Shown: positions 26,127 to 34,434 of the stretch, piece by piece
Layout: the number at the start of each line of letters is the position of its first letter
Position numbering within the stretch: the stretch's first letter is position 1
Assembly: GCF_020026895.1 (NCBI RefSeq)
Contig: NZ_JAINZW010000001.1
Span: forward strand, 310,001-374,000
Direction of reading: 5' to 3'
Length of the DNA: 64,000 nt
Source: Novilysobacter selenitireducens
Lineage (GTDB): Bacteria > Pseudomonadota > Gammaproteobacteria > Xanthomonadales > Xanthomonadaceae
Position numbers and translations under genes: made by a program
The notes under the pieces: model-generated
Told to the model about the DNA's origin: nothing
Databases searched by the model: none
The model's input: the letters and a program-made list of their open reading frames with translations, nothing else

Positions 26127-27920
26127 ATGCACGGTGGCGGTCTGGAGTTGGCGCTGGTGTTCCTGCTGGCCGCGGTGATCGCGGTGCCGGTGTTCCGGCG
26201 CGCGGGGCTGGGGGCGGTGCTGGGGTACCTCGCGGCGGGCGTGGCGCTGGGGCCCTACGGCGTGGCCGTGATCCGCGATGCAGAGCCGGTGCTGGCCGCG
26301 GCGGAGATCGGCGTGGTGATGCTGCTGTTCGTGATCGGGCTGGAGCTGTCGCCCGCGCGGTTGTCGGTGATGCGCAAGCCGGTGTTCGGCGCGGGCGGGC
26401 TGCAGGTGCTGTCGAGCGGCCTGGTCCTGGCGGCGCTGGCCGCATTCGGCGGGGGCCTTGGATGGAAGGCCGCCACCATCATCGGGTTCGGCCTGGCGCT
26501 GTCCTCCACTGCCGTGTGCCTGCAACTGCTGGCCGAACGCCGGGCGCTGGGCGCCCCCCACGGGCGGCTGGCCTTCGCCATCCTGCTGTTCCAGGACCTG
26601 GCGGCCATTCCGTTGCTGGCGGCCATTCCGCTGCTGGGGCAGGCCGCCGCGGTCGAGGCCGGGGGTCTGTCGGCCACTGCCGTCATCAATGCCCTTGGCG
26701 CTATCGCGCTGGTCGTGCTGGGTGGGCGGTTCCTGCTGCGTCGCGTGTTCCGGTTCGTTGCACGCACCGGCATGCCGGAGGTCTTCACCGGCGCCTCGCT
26801 GCTGACGGTCCTGGGCGCCGCGTGGGTGATGCAGGGCGCGGGGCTGTCGGCCGGCCTGGGTGCATTCCTGGCCGGCGTGCTGCTGGCCGACTCCGAATTC
26901 CGCCATGAGCTGGAATCGCAGATCGAGCCGTTCAAGGGCCTGCTGCTGGGCCTGTTCTTCATGGCGGTCGGCATGAGCATCGACCTGCAGCGCGTCGTGG
27001 AGGAGCCCGCGCTGGTGGCCAGCCTGGTCGCCGCCCTGATCGTCATCAAGTTCGCGCTCCTGTTCGTCATCGGACTGCGCCCGGGCGGGCTGCGGCCGCG
27101 CGAGGCGATGCGGCTGGGTGCCGTGCTGGCGTTGGGCGGCGAGTTCGCCTTCGTTGTGTTTGCCGAAGCGCTCCGCGCCGGGTTGATCGACCAGGCGATG
27201 CGCGACCGCCTGGTCGCGGTGGTCGGCATATCGATGGCGCTGACGCCGCTGCTGCTGGTCGGCGTGGCGCGCCTGCTGGCCCGGCATCCCGAGCCGGTGC
27301 CGGCACGCGACTTCGACACCGTGCACGACACGCATCCGCAGGTGCTGGTGGCCGGTTTCGGCCGCTTCGGGCAGATCGTCGCGCGCATGCTGGTGGCGCA
27401 GAAGATCCCGTTCATCGCCATCGAGCACAACGCCGAGCAGGTCGACTTCGTGCGCCGATTCGGCAACATCGTCTACTACGGCGACCCGGCGCGGCCGGAC
27501 CTGCTGCGCGCGGCGGGGGCGCAGCACGTGCGCGCGTTCGTGGTGGCGATCGACGACCCGGCGGCCAACCTGCGTACGGTGCGCATGTTGCGACGGCTGT
27601 ACCCGGAGGCGAAGGTGTTCGCGCGTGCGCGCGACCGCCGGCATGCCTGGGCGCTGATGGACATGGGCGCGCAGGCGGTGCGCGAGATGTTCCACTCCAG
27701 CTTGATGATGGGCGAGCGCCTGCTGGTCGCGCTGGGCGTGCCGGAGGATGTCGCGCGCGACCACGCCGCCCGCTTCCGTGAACACGACGAGCGCATCCTC
27801 AACGAGCAGTACCTGGTGCACGACGACGAGGCCGCGCTGCTACAGAGCGCGCAGGACGCACGGCGCGAGCTGGAGCAGTTGTTCGAGGCGGACCGCGGCG
27901 GGGCAGGTCGCGACGAATAG
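26127..27920 (+). CDS. CPA2-family cation:proton antiporter with RCK domain (KefB/KefC/YbaL type)
   Basis: The 597-residue inner-membrane protein has about 12-13 transmembrane helices (residues 5-385) with the CPA2 signatures LLFVIGLELSP, ALSSTAVCLQLL and ILLFQDLAAIPLL, followed by a cytosolic RCK/TrkA-N domain (about 405-520) with the nucleotide-binding GFGRFGQ motif and YYGDPARPDLLRAAG. This is the architecture of glutathione-gated K+ efflux systems KefB/KefC and of YbaL. No KefF/KefG-type ancillary oxidoreductase gene is adjacent, so ligand control is uncertain. It starts at ATG 26127 behind AGGAGG. Confidence 0.88.
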   Translation: MHGGGLELALVFLLAAVIAVPVFRRAGLGAVLGYLAAGVALGPYGVAVIRDAEPVLAAAEIGVVMLLFVIGLELSPARLSVMRKPVFGAGGLQVLSSGLVLAALAAFGGGLGWKAATIIGFGLALSSTAVCLQLLAERRALGAPHGRLAFAILLFQDLAAIPLLAAIPLLGQAAAVEAGGLSATAVINALGAIALVVLGGRFLLRRVFRFVARTGMPEVFTGASLLTVLGAAWVMQGAGLSAGLGAFLAGVLLADSEFRHELESQIEPFKGLLLGLFFMAVGMSIDLQRVVEEPALVASLVAALIVIKFALLFVIGLRPGGLRPREAMRLGAVLALGGEFAFVVFAEALRAGLIDQAMRDRLVAVVGISMALTPLLLVGVARLLARHPEPVPARDFDTVHDTHPQVLVAGFGRFGQIVARMLVAQKIPFIAIEHNAEQVDFVRRFGNIVYYGDPARPDLLRAAGAQHVRAFVVAIDDPAANLRTVRMLRRLYPEAKVFARARDRRHAWALMDMGAQAVREMFHSSLMMGERLLVALGVPEDVARDHAARFREHDERILNEQYLVHDDEAALLQSAQDARRELEQLFEADRGGAGRDE

Positions 27921-28008
27921 GGTGCGGCGTTGCGAGCAAACGTCCCCGGCATGGCAGGACAGCCTTCGACGCGGCACGGTGCGCTTCGCACACCGGGCCT
28001 ACGAAAAA

Positions 28009-28038
28009 GTCCCTAGCCCCTAGCCCCTAGCCCCTGCC
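28009..28038. repeat. Four-unit G-rich heptad repeat in convergent spacer, copy 1
   Basis: The heptamer CCCTAGC is repeated (CCCTAGC, CCCTAGC, CCCTAGC, CCCTGCC at 28011-28038). On the minus strand this gives GGGG-CTA-GGGG-CTA-GGGG-CTA-GGG, a perfect G-quadruplex motif. It lies between the 3' ends of the antiporter and ankyrin genes. A related array is at 45775-45802. G-rich heptad arrays have been described in Xanthomonas genomes, with a different unit. Confidence 0.85.
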
Positions 28039-28043
28039 GCCGC

Positions 28044-31000
28044 TCAACGCGGATCCCGCAGGAACCGCGCCATCGACACGTCCTGCGGGCCGGTGGCCGG
28101 CTGGAACTCGGCGGCGATGTCGATGAAGCCGCGCATCACCGCGATCTCGCGCGGGGTGCGGTTGAGGCTGTCGCGCAGGTCGGGGTCGGCGCCGGCGCGC
28201 AGCAGCCACTGCACAGTGCGCAGCAGCCCGTGCAGCGCGGCCAGGTGCAGCGGGCCGAAGCCGCGCGGGTCCTGCGCATCGAGGCGGGCCTCGTGGTCCA
28301 CCAGCAGTTCGAGCCCGGCGCCGAGGATGTCCTCGTCGGCGGCGCTGCCAGGCTCGGCGCGCGCGCCCAGCAGCAGCAGCAACGGCGTGGCACCGGCCGC
28401 GGCTTCGTCCGGTTCGGCCCCGGCCAGCAGCAACGTATCGAGCAGTGCGACCAGGCGGGTGCGGTCGCGCGCGCCGAAGCCGTACATCGCCGCGCAGTGC
28501 ACCGGCGTGCGGCCCTGCCCATCGCGAGCGTGCACGTCGGCGCCGGCCGCCAGCAGGCGTGCCGCGAGGTCGGCCAGGCCGAGCGCGCAGGCCACCATCA
28601 GTACGGTGAGCTCGCCCGGCAGGCGCTGCTCGAGATCCGCACCGGCGGCGAGCAGGCGGTCGACGATCTCGACGTGGCGCATGCTGACCGCGGCCGACAG
28701 CGGCGTCGCCCCCGAATGCGCGGCCAGCCTGGGGTCGGCGCCACGCGCCAGCAGCAGGTCGACCACGGCGTGGTGGCCACCGCCGGCGGCGCGCAGGAGC
28801 GCGGTGCAGCCCTGGTTGTCGACGGCGTCCACCGACAGGCCGAGGTCCAGCAGGCGCCGCACCGCGTCGGCGTCACCGACGATGGCGGCGGCCGGCACGT
28901 CATGGGCGTGGAGCGCGCGTCCCGGCAACGACCAGCCGCGCCAGTCCAGCCAGTCGGCCAGGTCGCGGCGTCCCGACGCCAGCGCGATGCCCAGCGGCGT
29001 CTGGCCGTCGGCGGCCAGCAGGTGGGGCGAGGCGCCGTGCGCGATCAGCTGCCGCAGCATCGGTTCGCGCCCGAGCGCGGCGGCCAGGTGCAGCGCGCTC
29101 ATGCCATGGCTGTCGCGCGCGTCCAGCGGTGCCCCCGAGTCGATCAGGCGCGCGGCCAGCTTCGACCAGCCCAGGCGCACCGCCAGGGTCAGCGGCGGGT
29201 CGCCGGCGGGGGACGGCGCGAACGGGTCGGCGCCGCGGTCCAGTAGCTCGAGTGCCAGATGCTCCAAGGTGCGGCCGGCCTGCTCGGCCGCCGCGCAGGC
29301 GGCGACGAACCGCGCCAGCCCGCCGGCGCCGGCCGGCGACACGCCCCGGCGCAGCAGGGTCTGCAGCGGTGCCAGCGCGCCCGGCCCGCGCGACAGCCAC
29401 GCGAACACCGCGGTGTCGCCGCGTGCATCGCGCGCTTCGGGGTCGGCGCCGCGCGCCAGCAGCCACTCGACCTGCTCGGGCGAGGGCAGCGAATCATCGT
29501 CGTGCAGCATCCGGCCCAGTTCGGCCGGCGACAGCAACGGCACCAGCGAGGCGAGGCTGCGCTCGCGGCCCTCGCGCAGCGCCTCGCGCAGCAGCGCGGA
29601 CGGCGGCCGGTCGGCGAGGACTGCATCCTCGTCGCCGTCGGCCTCGCCATCGACCAGGCACGCCGGCATCGCGTAGCCGGCATCGAGCGCGGCCACGAGC
29701 GACCAGCGGCCGGCTTCGGCGGCGTGGTCGAGGGCGCGTTTGCCCGTGTCGTCGCGATGGTCGCGGTCCAGCCCCATCGCCAGCAGGCGGCGCACCAGCT
29801 CGGGGCTGGCCGACTCGGCGGTGCACGCCAGGATCAGCGCGTTGCGGCCATCGTGGTCGATCACGGCCGCTTCGGCCTCTGCCTCGCGCGGCAGGTGCTC
29901 GGCCACGCGCTCGAACACTGCCAGCACGCCACTGCGTGCCGCCTCCAGCAGGGCGTTGCGGCCGTGCGCGTCGCGCGCGGTGGGCGAGGCGCCGGCGGCC
30001 AGCAGGGTGGTGGTGATTTCGACGTGGCCGGCGCGTACCGCCTCGTGCAGCGCGGTGCGCTGGTGGCGGCCGGGCGCGTCGACCTTGGCCTTCTGCTTGA
30101 GCAGCAGGGCGACGCCGGCGGGGTCGTCCTCCTCGGTGCCGGCGGCGGCCAGCAGCGCCGGTTGCCCGCCCGCGGGCTCGGGCTTCGCGCCGCGCTCCAG
30201 CAGGAACCGCGCCAGGCGCCAGTTGCCCGACGCGCACGCCACGCCGAGCGGGCTCAGGCCTTCGGCGTTGAGGACGTCGAGTTCGGCCGCGGCATCGCGC
30301 AGCAGCGCGGCCACGCCGGGGTCGGAGCTGCGCGCGGCATGGTGCAGCGGCGTGTTGCCGTCGGCATCGGTGGCGCGCGGGTCGGCGCCGTTGGCCAGCA
30401 GCGTCATCACCGCGTCCGGGCGGCCGTGCCAGCTGTCGCGGGTGGCGGCGATCAGCGGCGTCATGCCGGCGTGGCCGGCGTTGAGGTCGACGCCGCGCGC
30501 GATCAACGCGCGCAGCAGGCGAAGGTCCGGCAGTACCGCCGCCAGCACCGCCAGGCCGCGGCGATCGCGGTCGTCGGCCGGCGGTTCGGCATTGGGGTCG
30601 GCACCCGCCTCCAGCAGCGCCAGTGCGCGTTCGACGCGGCCACCGCGCGCGGCCGCGTACAGCGCCGGCTCCAGCGGTTCGGCCGGGACCTGCCCGGGGA
30701 CGGGCAGCGGTTCGTCGTGGTGGAGGTCGGCGTCCTCGGCGGCGTCGAGCACCAGCAGCGGCTCGGCCGGCTCCACGCGCTGCATTGCGACGTGCACGGC
30801 AATGGAGGTCAGCAGCAGTGCCGCCGCAGCCAGCCATGCGCCGGCACCATCGACCACGCCCGGCCACGCCAGCACCAGCACCAGCGCGGCCACCAGCGCG
30901 ATGCCCGCCGCCAGCGCCAGGCCGCGCCAGGCGCCAGTGTCAAGGTCACGCAGGGCATCGATGTGCTCGCGCGGCGTTCCGCCGTCGCGCGCCAGGCCCT

Positions 31001-31364
31001 GCCACAGCGGCCACGTCCGCCACAGCGCGACGACCGCGGCACCGGCTACCACGCTGAGGCCGAGCACCGGCAGCAGGGCGCCGCTGCGCAAGAGCGCCGA
31101 CAACGGCCACGCCGCCAGCACCGCGATCGCGGCAATCGCCATGGCCCACAGCGCGAGCAGCGCCAGCCCGTCGCGCCGCAGCGCCGCGAACGACGCGAGG
31201 CCGTCGCGCCGGTTCAAGCCGCGCGCAGCCAAGGCCAGCATCGGCTGCGCTACCACGCCGGCCAATGCCGCCACCACGCCACCGACGCCGGCGAGCAGGC
31301 ACAGCGCGGCGCCCACCAGGCCGGCGGCCCACGGCCACCATCTCGGGAACACGCGCTCAGGCAT
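28044..31364 (-). CDS. Large membrane-anchored ankyrin-repeat protein
   Basis: The 1106-residue protein has an N-terminal membrane domain of about six hydrophobic helices (residues ~8-45, 65-120 and 145-195), then a soluble part made almost entirely of ankyrin repeats (roughly 15-20 units from residue ~225 to the end). Typical units read [29 protein letters not shown] and [14 protein letters not shown]. The repeats would face the cytoplasm if the helix count is even. Ankyrin stacks mediate protein binding; the partner is unknown and there is no enzyme domain. The ATG overlaps the ycgL 3' end by 8 bases, so translation is coupled. The gene's composition matches its neighbours, so recent transfer is unlikely. 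Confidence 0.85.
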   Translation of the reverse strand: MPERVFPRWWPWAAGLVGAALCLLAGVGGVVAALAGVVAQPMLALAARGLNRRDGLASFAALRRDGLALLALWAMAIAAIAVLAAWPLSALLRSGALLPVLGLSVVAGAAVVALWRTWPLWQGLARDGGTPREHIDALRDLDTGAWRGLALAAGIALVAALVLVLAWPGVVDGAGAWLAAAALLLTSIAVHVAMQRVEPAEPLLVLDAAEDADLHHDEPLPVPGQVPAEPLEPALYAAARGGRVERALALLEAGADPNAEPPADDRDRRGLAVLAAVLPDLRLLRALIARGVDLNAGHAGMTPLIAATRDSWHGRPDAVMTLLANGADPRATDADGNTPLHHAARSSDPGVAALLRDAAAELDVLNAEGLSPLGVACASGNWRLARFLLERGAKPEPAGGQPALLAAAGTEEDDPAGVALLLKQKAKVDAPGRHQRTALHEAVRAGHVEITTTLLAAGASPTARDAHGRNALLEAARSGVLAVFERVAEHLPREAEAEAAVIDHDGRNALILACTAESASPELVRRLLAMGLDRDHRDDTGKRALDHAAEAGRWSLVAALDAGYAMPACLVDGEADGDEDAVLADRPPSALLREALREGRERSLASLVPLLSPAELGRMLHDDDSLPSPEQVEWLLARGADPEARDARGDTAVFAWLSRGPGALAPLQTLLRRGVSPAGAGGLARFVAACAAAEQAGRTLEHLALELLDRGADPFAPSPAGDPPLTLAVRLGWSKLAARLIDSGAPLDARDSHGMSALHLAAALGREPMLRQLIAHGASPHLLAADGQTPLGIALASGRRDLADWLDWRGWSLPGRALHAHDVPAAAIVGDADAVRRLLDLGLSVDAVDNQGCTALLRAAGGGHHAVVDLLLARGADPRLAAHSGATPLSAAVSMRHVEIVDRLLAAGADLEQRLPGELTVLMVACALGLADLAARLLAAGADVHARDGQGRTPVHCAAMYGFGARDRTRLVALLDTLLLAGAEPDEAAAGATPLLLLLGARAEPGSAADEDILGAGLELLVDHEARLDAQDPRGFGPLHLAALHGLLRTVQWLLRAGADPDLRDSLNRTPREIAVMRGFIDIAAEFQPATGPQDVSMARFLRDPR

Positions 31365-31626
31365 CGGTGCCCCAGTCCTCGGTCATCGGGTCCAGCTGGC
31401 CGGGCGGCAGTTGCAGGTGGAAGCCGCGCAGTGCGAGGTTCTCGCGCACCACCGCGGGGTCGACCCGGGCAAGTTTGCGGTCGGGTGTGAGCGCGACATC
31501 GAGCACGAACTCCAGCCGCCCGAGCGGATCGAGCACCGGTGGCGGCACGCGCGCGAAGTCGTCGCGCGCGGCCAGGTACAGGTAGGTGTCGGCCTTGCGG
31601 AGGCTCTTGTAGACGTAGGCGTGCAT
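31357..31626 (-). CDS. ycgL: YcgL domain-containing protein
   Basis: The 89-residue cytoplasmic protein opens with [24 protein letters not shown] and contains [18 protein letters not shown] and [11 protein letters not shown], which define the YcgL family, a small conserved gammaproteobacterial fold of unknown function. It is the first gene of a two-gene unit with the ankyrin protein, whose start codon lies inside its 3' end (8-nt overlap). In many gammaproteobacteria ycgL lies beside rnd; that gene is not present here. Confidence 0.88.
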   Translation of the reverse strand: MHAYVYKSLRKADTYLYLAARDDFARVPPPVLDPLGRLEFVLDVALTPDRKLARVDPAVVRENLALRGFHLQLPPGQLDPMTEDWGTDA

Positions 31627-31692
31627 GCGGGGCCGGGCGGCACACGGCGGAAGGCGTGGCGCACAGCATACCGTCCGCTGCCGCGCCCGCGG

Positions 31693-31714
31693 GCCCCGGC
31701 GTTCAGGCCGGGGC
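31693..31714 (-). terminator. GC-rich hairpin downstream of cydB
   Basis: GCCCCGGC (31693-31700) and GCCGGGGC (31707-31714) form an 8-bp stem with a GTTCAG loop, 32 bases past the cydB stop. There is no U-tract, so it is a weak candidate. No cydX-like small ORF is visible between cydB and ycgL. Confidence 0.4.
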
Positions 31715-31746
31715 GGGGCACGGTGTGCGCCTGCCCGGTGACGACG

Positions 31747-32754
31747 TCAGTGGTAGCCGACGTCGGCGGCGATCTTGCCCTTGAACACGCTGTAGGACCA
31801 CGCGGTGTAGCCCAGGATCGCCGGCAGCAGCACCACCAGCCCGACCAGCACGAAGCCCTGCGAGGACGGTGGCGAGGCCGCCTCCCAGATAGTGAGCGCC
31901 GGCGGCACGATGTTCGGCCAGATCCCCAGCACCAGCCCGGCGAAGCCCAGCGCGAAGAACAGCAACGACAGCAGGAACGGCGCGGCATCGCGTCCCTCGG
32001 CCATCACCGCGCGCCACAGCAGGAACGCGTTGACGAGCGCGGCCAGCGGCACCGGCGCCAGCCACAGGAAGTTCGCGCCCTCGAACCAGCGGTCCATGAT
32101 CCGGCTGTCCAGGAACGGCAGCCACGCGCTGACCAGCCCCATGAACGCGACCACCACCAGCACCAGCGGCCGGGTCAGCGTGCGCGCGACCAGCTGCATG
32201 CGCCCCTCGGTCTTGAGGATGAGCCACGTGCTGCCCAGCAGCGCGTAGCCGAACAGCACCGCCACGCCGGTCAGCATCGAGAACGGGCTGAACCAGTCGA
32301 ACGCGCCGCCGACGTACTTGCCTTCCTGCAGCGGCATGCCCTCCACCAGCGCGCCCAGGATCACGCCCTGCGAGAACGCCGTCACCATCGACCCCACCGC
32401 GAACGCGCCGCCCCAGAAGCGCTTGGCGCGCTTGGCCTTGAAGCGGAACTCGAACGCCACGCCGCGGAACACCAGCGCGATCAGCATCACCAGCACCGGC
32501 AGGTACAACGCCGACAGCACGATGGCGTAGGCGCGCGGAAACGCCGCCAGCAGACCGGCGCCGCCCAGCACCAGCCAGGTCTCGTTGCCGTCCCAGATCG
32601 GCGCGGCGGTGTTCATCATGTGGTCGAGCTGGCCCTCGTCCTCGGCGAACGGCGCCAGGATCCCCAGCCCCAGCACGAACCCGTCCAGCAGCACGTACAT
32701 CAGCACACCAAAGCCGATCACGCCGAACCAGATCACGGGAAGCCAGTACTCCAT
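31747..32754 (-). CDS. cydB: Cytochrome bd-type quinol oxidase subunit II
   Basis: CydB pairs with CydA in a membrane quinol:O2 oxidoreductase. The 335-residue, eight- or nine-helix protein has the CydB signatures YVLLDGFVLGLGIL, PIWDGNETWLVLGGAGLLAAFPRAY and FRGVAFEFRFK. The length and sequence fit the cyanide-insensitive (CioB) branch better than E. coli CydB (379 residues). ATG 32754 was chosen because GAGG lies 8-9 nt upstream; GTG 32760 is an alternative. It follows cydA by about 100 nt on the same strand. Confidence 0.93.
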   Translation of the reverse strand: MEYWLPVIWFGVIGFGVLMYVLLDGFVLGLGILAPFAEDEGQLDHMMNTAAPIWDGNETWLVLGGAGLLAAFPRAYAIVLSALYLPVLVMLIALVFRGVAFEFRFKAKRAKRFWGGAFAVGSMVTAFSQGVILGALVEGMPLQEGKYVGGAFDWFSPFSMLTGVAVLFGYALLGSTWLILKTEGRMQLVARTLTRPLVLVVVAFMGLVSAWLPFLDSRIMDRWFEGANFLWLAPVPLAALVNAFLLWRAVMAEGRDAAPFLLSLLFFALGFAGLVLGIWPNIVPPALTIWEAASPPSSQGFVLVGLVVLLPAILGYTAWSYSVFKGKIAADVGYH

Positions 32755-32857
32755 CGTCACGTCCTCGAATGCGGTAGTGCGGATCGTCCGGTGTTGCTCT
32801 TGCTATTCCCGCCGCCGCACCTCGCGGAAACGGTGGCGTGGGGCGCGGCCATCGGCG

Positions 32858-34282
32858 TTACCGCCGTGCTTCCGCTCCTTCCTCCATCGATTCGTCCGGC
32901 ACCGACAGCGGCCGCATCGGGGTTTTCTCGCCTTCGTCGCTGTCGATGGCCGGCTCGTGCGGCAGCGGTCCCTTGTGCACCAGGCGCACCAGGTACCACG
33001 TACCGGCACCGAACACGCCGAAGTACACGACCACGAATGTCACCAGCGAAAACAGCACGCTGCCGCCATCGACCGCGCTCACCGCGTCGGCCGTGCGCAG
33101 CAGGCCGTAGATCACCCAGGGCTGGCGGCCGATCTCGACCACGTACCAGCCGGCCAGGATCGCCGCGAAGCCCGACATCGTCATCAGCCGCCAACCGCGC
33201 AGCACCCACGGCGCCTCGAACAATCGGCCGCGCCGCCACGTCCACAACGAGGCCAGCACCAGCAGCAGCATGGCCATGCCGATCGCGACCATCACGCGGA
33301 ACAGGTAGAACACCGGCGCCACCGGCGGGCGCTCGTCCGCCGGCACCGCGGTCAGCGGCTGGATCTCGCCGTCCCAGCTGTGGGTGAGGATGATGCTGCC
33401 CAGCCGCGGGATCGCGAGCTCGAAGTCGTTGCGCTCGGCGTCCTCGTTGGGGACGGCGAACACCACCAGCGGCACGCCTTCGCCGGCGGGCTTGTGTTCC
33501 CAATGCGCTTCCATCGCCGCCAGCTTGGTCGGCTGGTGCTCGCCGACATTCAGCCCGTGCAGGTCGCCGACGAAGATCTGCGTCGGCACGGTGAGGGCAG
33601 CGAACACCACCGATGCCTTCAACATGCGACGCGCGGCATCGACGTGCTCGCCGCGCATGAGGTAGCGCGCGGCCACGCCGCCGATGACAAAACAGGTGGT
33701 GATGAACGCGGCCAGCACCATGTGCGCCAGCCGGTAGGGGAAGGACGGGTTGAAGACGATGTCCCACCAGCTGGCCGGGTGGAACGCGCCCTCGATGATT
33801 TCGTAGCCGGCCGGCGTGTGCATCCAGCTGTTGGCCGAGATGATCCAGAACGTGGAGATCAGCGTGCCCAGCGCAACCATGCAGGTCGCGAGGAAGTGCA
33901 GCTTCTCGCTGACGCGGTTCCAACCGAACAGCATCACGCCCAGGAACGTGGCCTCCAGGAAGAACGCGGTCAGCACCTCGTAGCTCAGCAACGGGCCGAG
34001 GATGTTGCCCGCGCGTTCGCTCAGCACCGACCAGTTGGTGCCGAACTGGAAGCTCATGACGATGCCGCTGACCACGCCCATGCCGAAGGACACGGCGAAG
34101 ATCTTGGTCCAGAAGAAATACAGGTCGCGCCAGACGGTGTCGCGCGTGCGCAGCCAGCGCCATTCCACGAACGCCAGCCAGCTGGCCAGGCCGATCGTGA
34201 AGGAGGGAAAGAGGATGTGGAACGAGATGACGAACCCGAACTGGATCCGCGACAGCATCAGCGGCGAGAGAAACTCTTCCAC
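32858..34282 (-). CDS. cydA: Cytochrome bd-type quinol oxidase subunit I, short Q-loop (CIO type)
   Basis: CydA binds haems b558, b595 and d and oxidises quinol at the periplasmic face. The 474-residue sequence begins LSRIQFGFVISFHILFPS (proximal His ligand), and includes the quinol-site motif GLNVGEHQPTKLAAMEAHWE. The Q-loop after it is short, as in cyanide-insensitive oxidases. GRQPWVIYGLLRTADAVS near the C-terminus is conserved. I chose GTG 34282, ten bases after GGAGG; further upstream codons belong to no domain. The C-terminal tail is charged (EEGAEARR). The gene diverges from the S9 peptidase. Confidence 0.93.
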   Translation of the reverse strand: MEEFLSPLMLSRIQFGFVISFHILFPSFTIGLASWLAFVEWRWLRTRDTVWRDLYFFWTKIFAVSFGMGVVSGIVMSFQFGTNWSVLSERAGNILGPLLSYEVLTAFFLEATFLGVMLFGWNRVSEKLHFLATCMVALGTLISTFWIISANSWMHTPAGYEIIEGAFHPASWWDIVFNPSFPYRLAHMVLAAFITTCFVIGGVAARYLMRGEHVDAARRMLKASVVFAALTVPTQIFVGDLHGLNVGEHQPTKLAAMEAHWEHKPAGEGVPLVVFAVPNEDAERNDFELAIPRLGSIILTHSWDGEIQPLTAVPADERPPVAPVFYLFRVMVAIGMAMLLLVLASLWTWRRGRLFEAPWVLRGWRLMTMSGFAAILAGWYVVEIGRQPWVIYGLLRTADAVSAVDGGSVLFSLVTFVVVYFGVFGAGTWYLVRLVHKGPLPHEPAIDSDEGEKTPMRPLSVPDESMEEGAEARR

Positions 34283-34434
34283 GCAACGCGCCTCCACGGC
34301 ACGCGGGGTGTGCCGCGCCGCATATTGTGCGCCGGCGTATGGAGGCGGGTCCACCCGACCATGACCGATAGCCCGATCCGGCAACGTCGTGCGCTGGTAC
34401 GCTGCGGCGGTTTTCACTGTCGAGTCGAGTCCCG

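Noticed and set aside
29740-33387. Plus-strand frame of over 1200 codons across the ankyrin and cyd genes
   Set aside because: It runs antisense through three recognised genes and has Ser/Arg low-complexity translation with no known domain.
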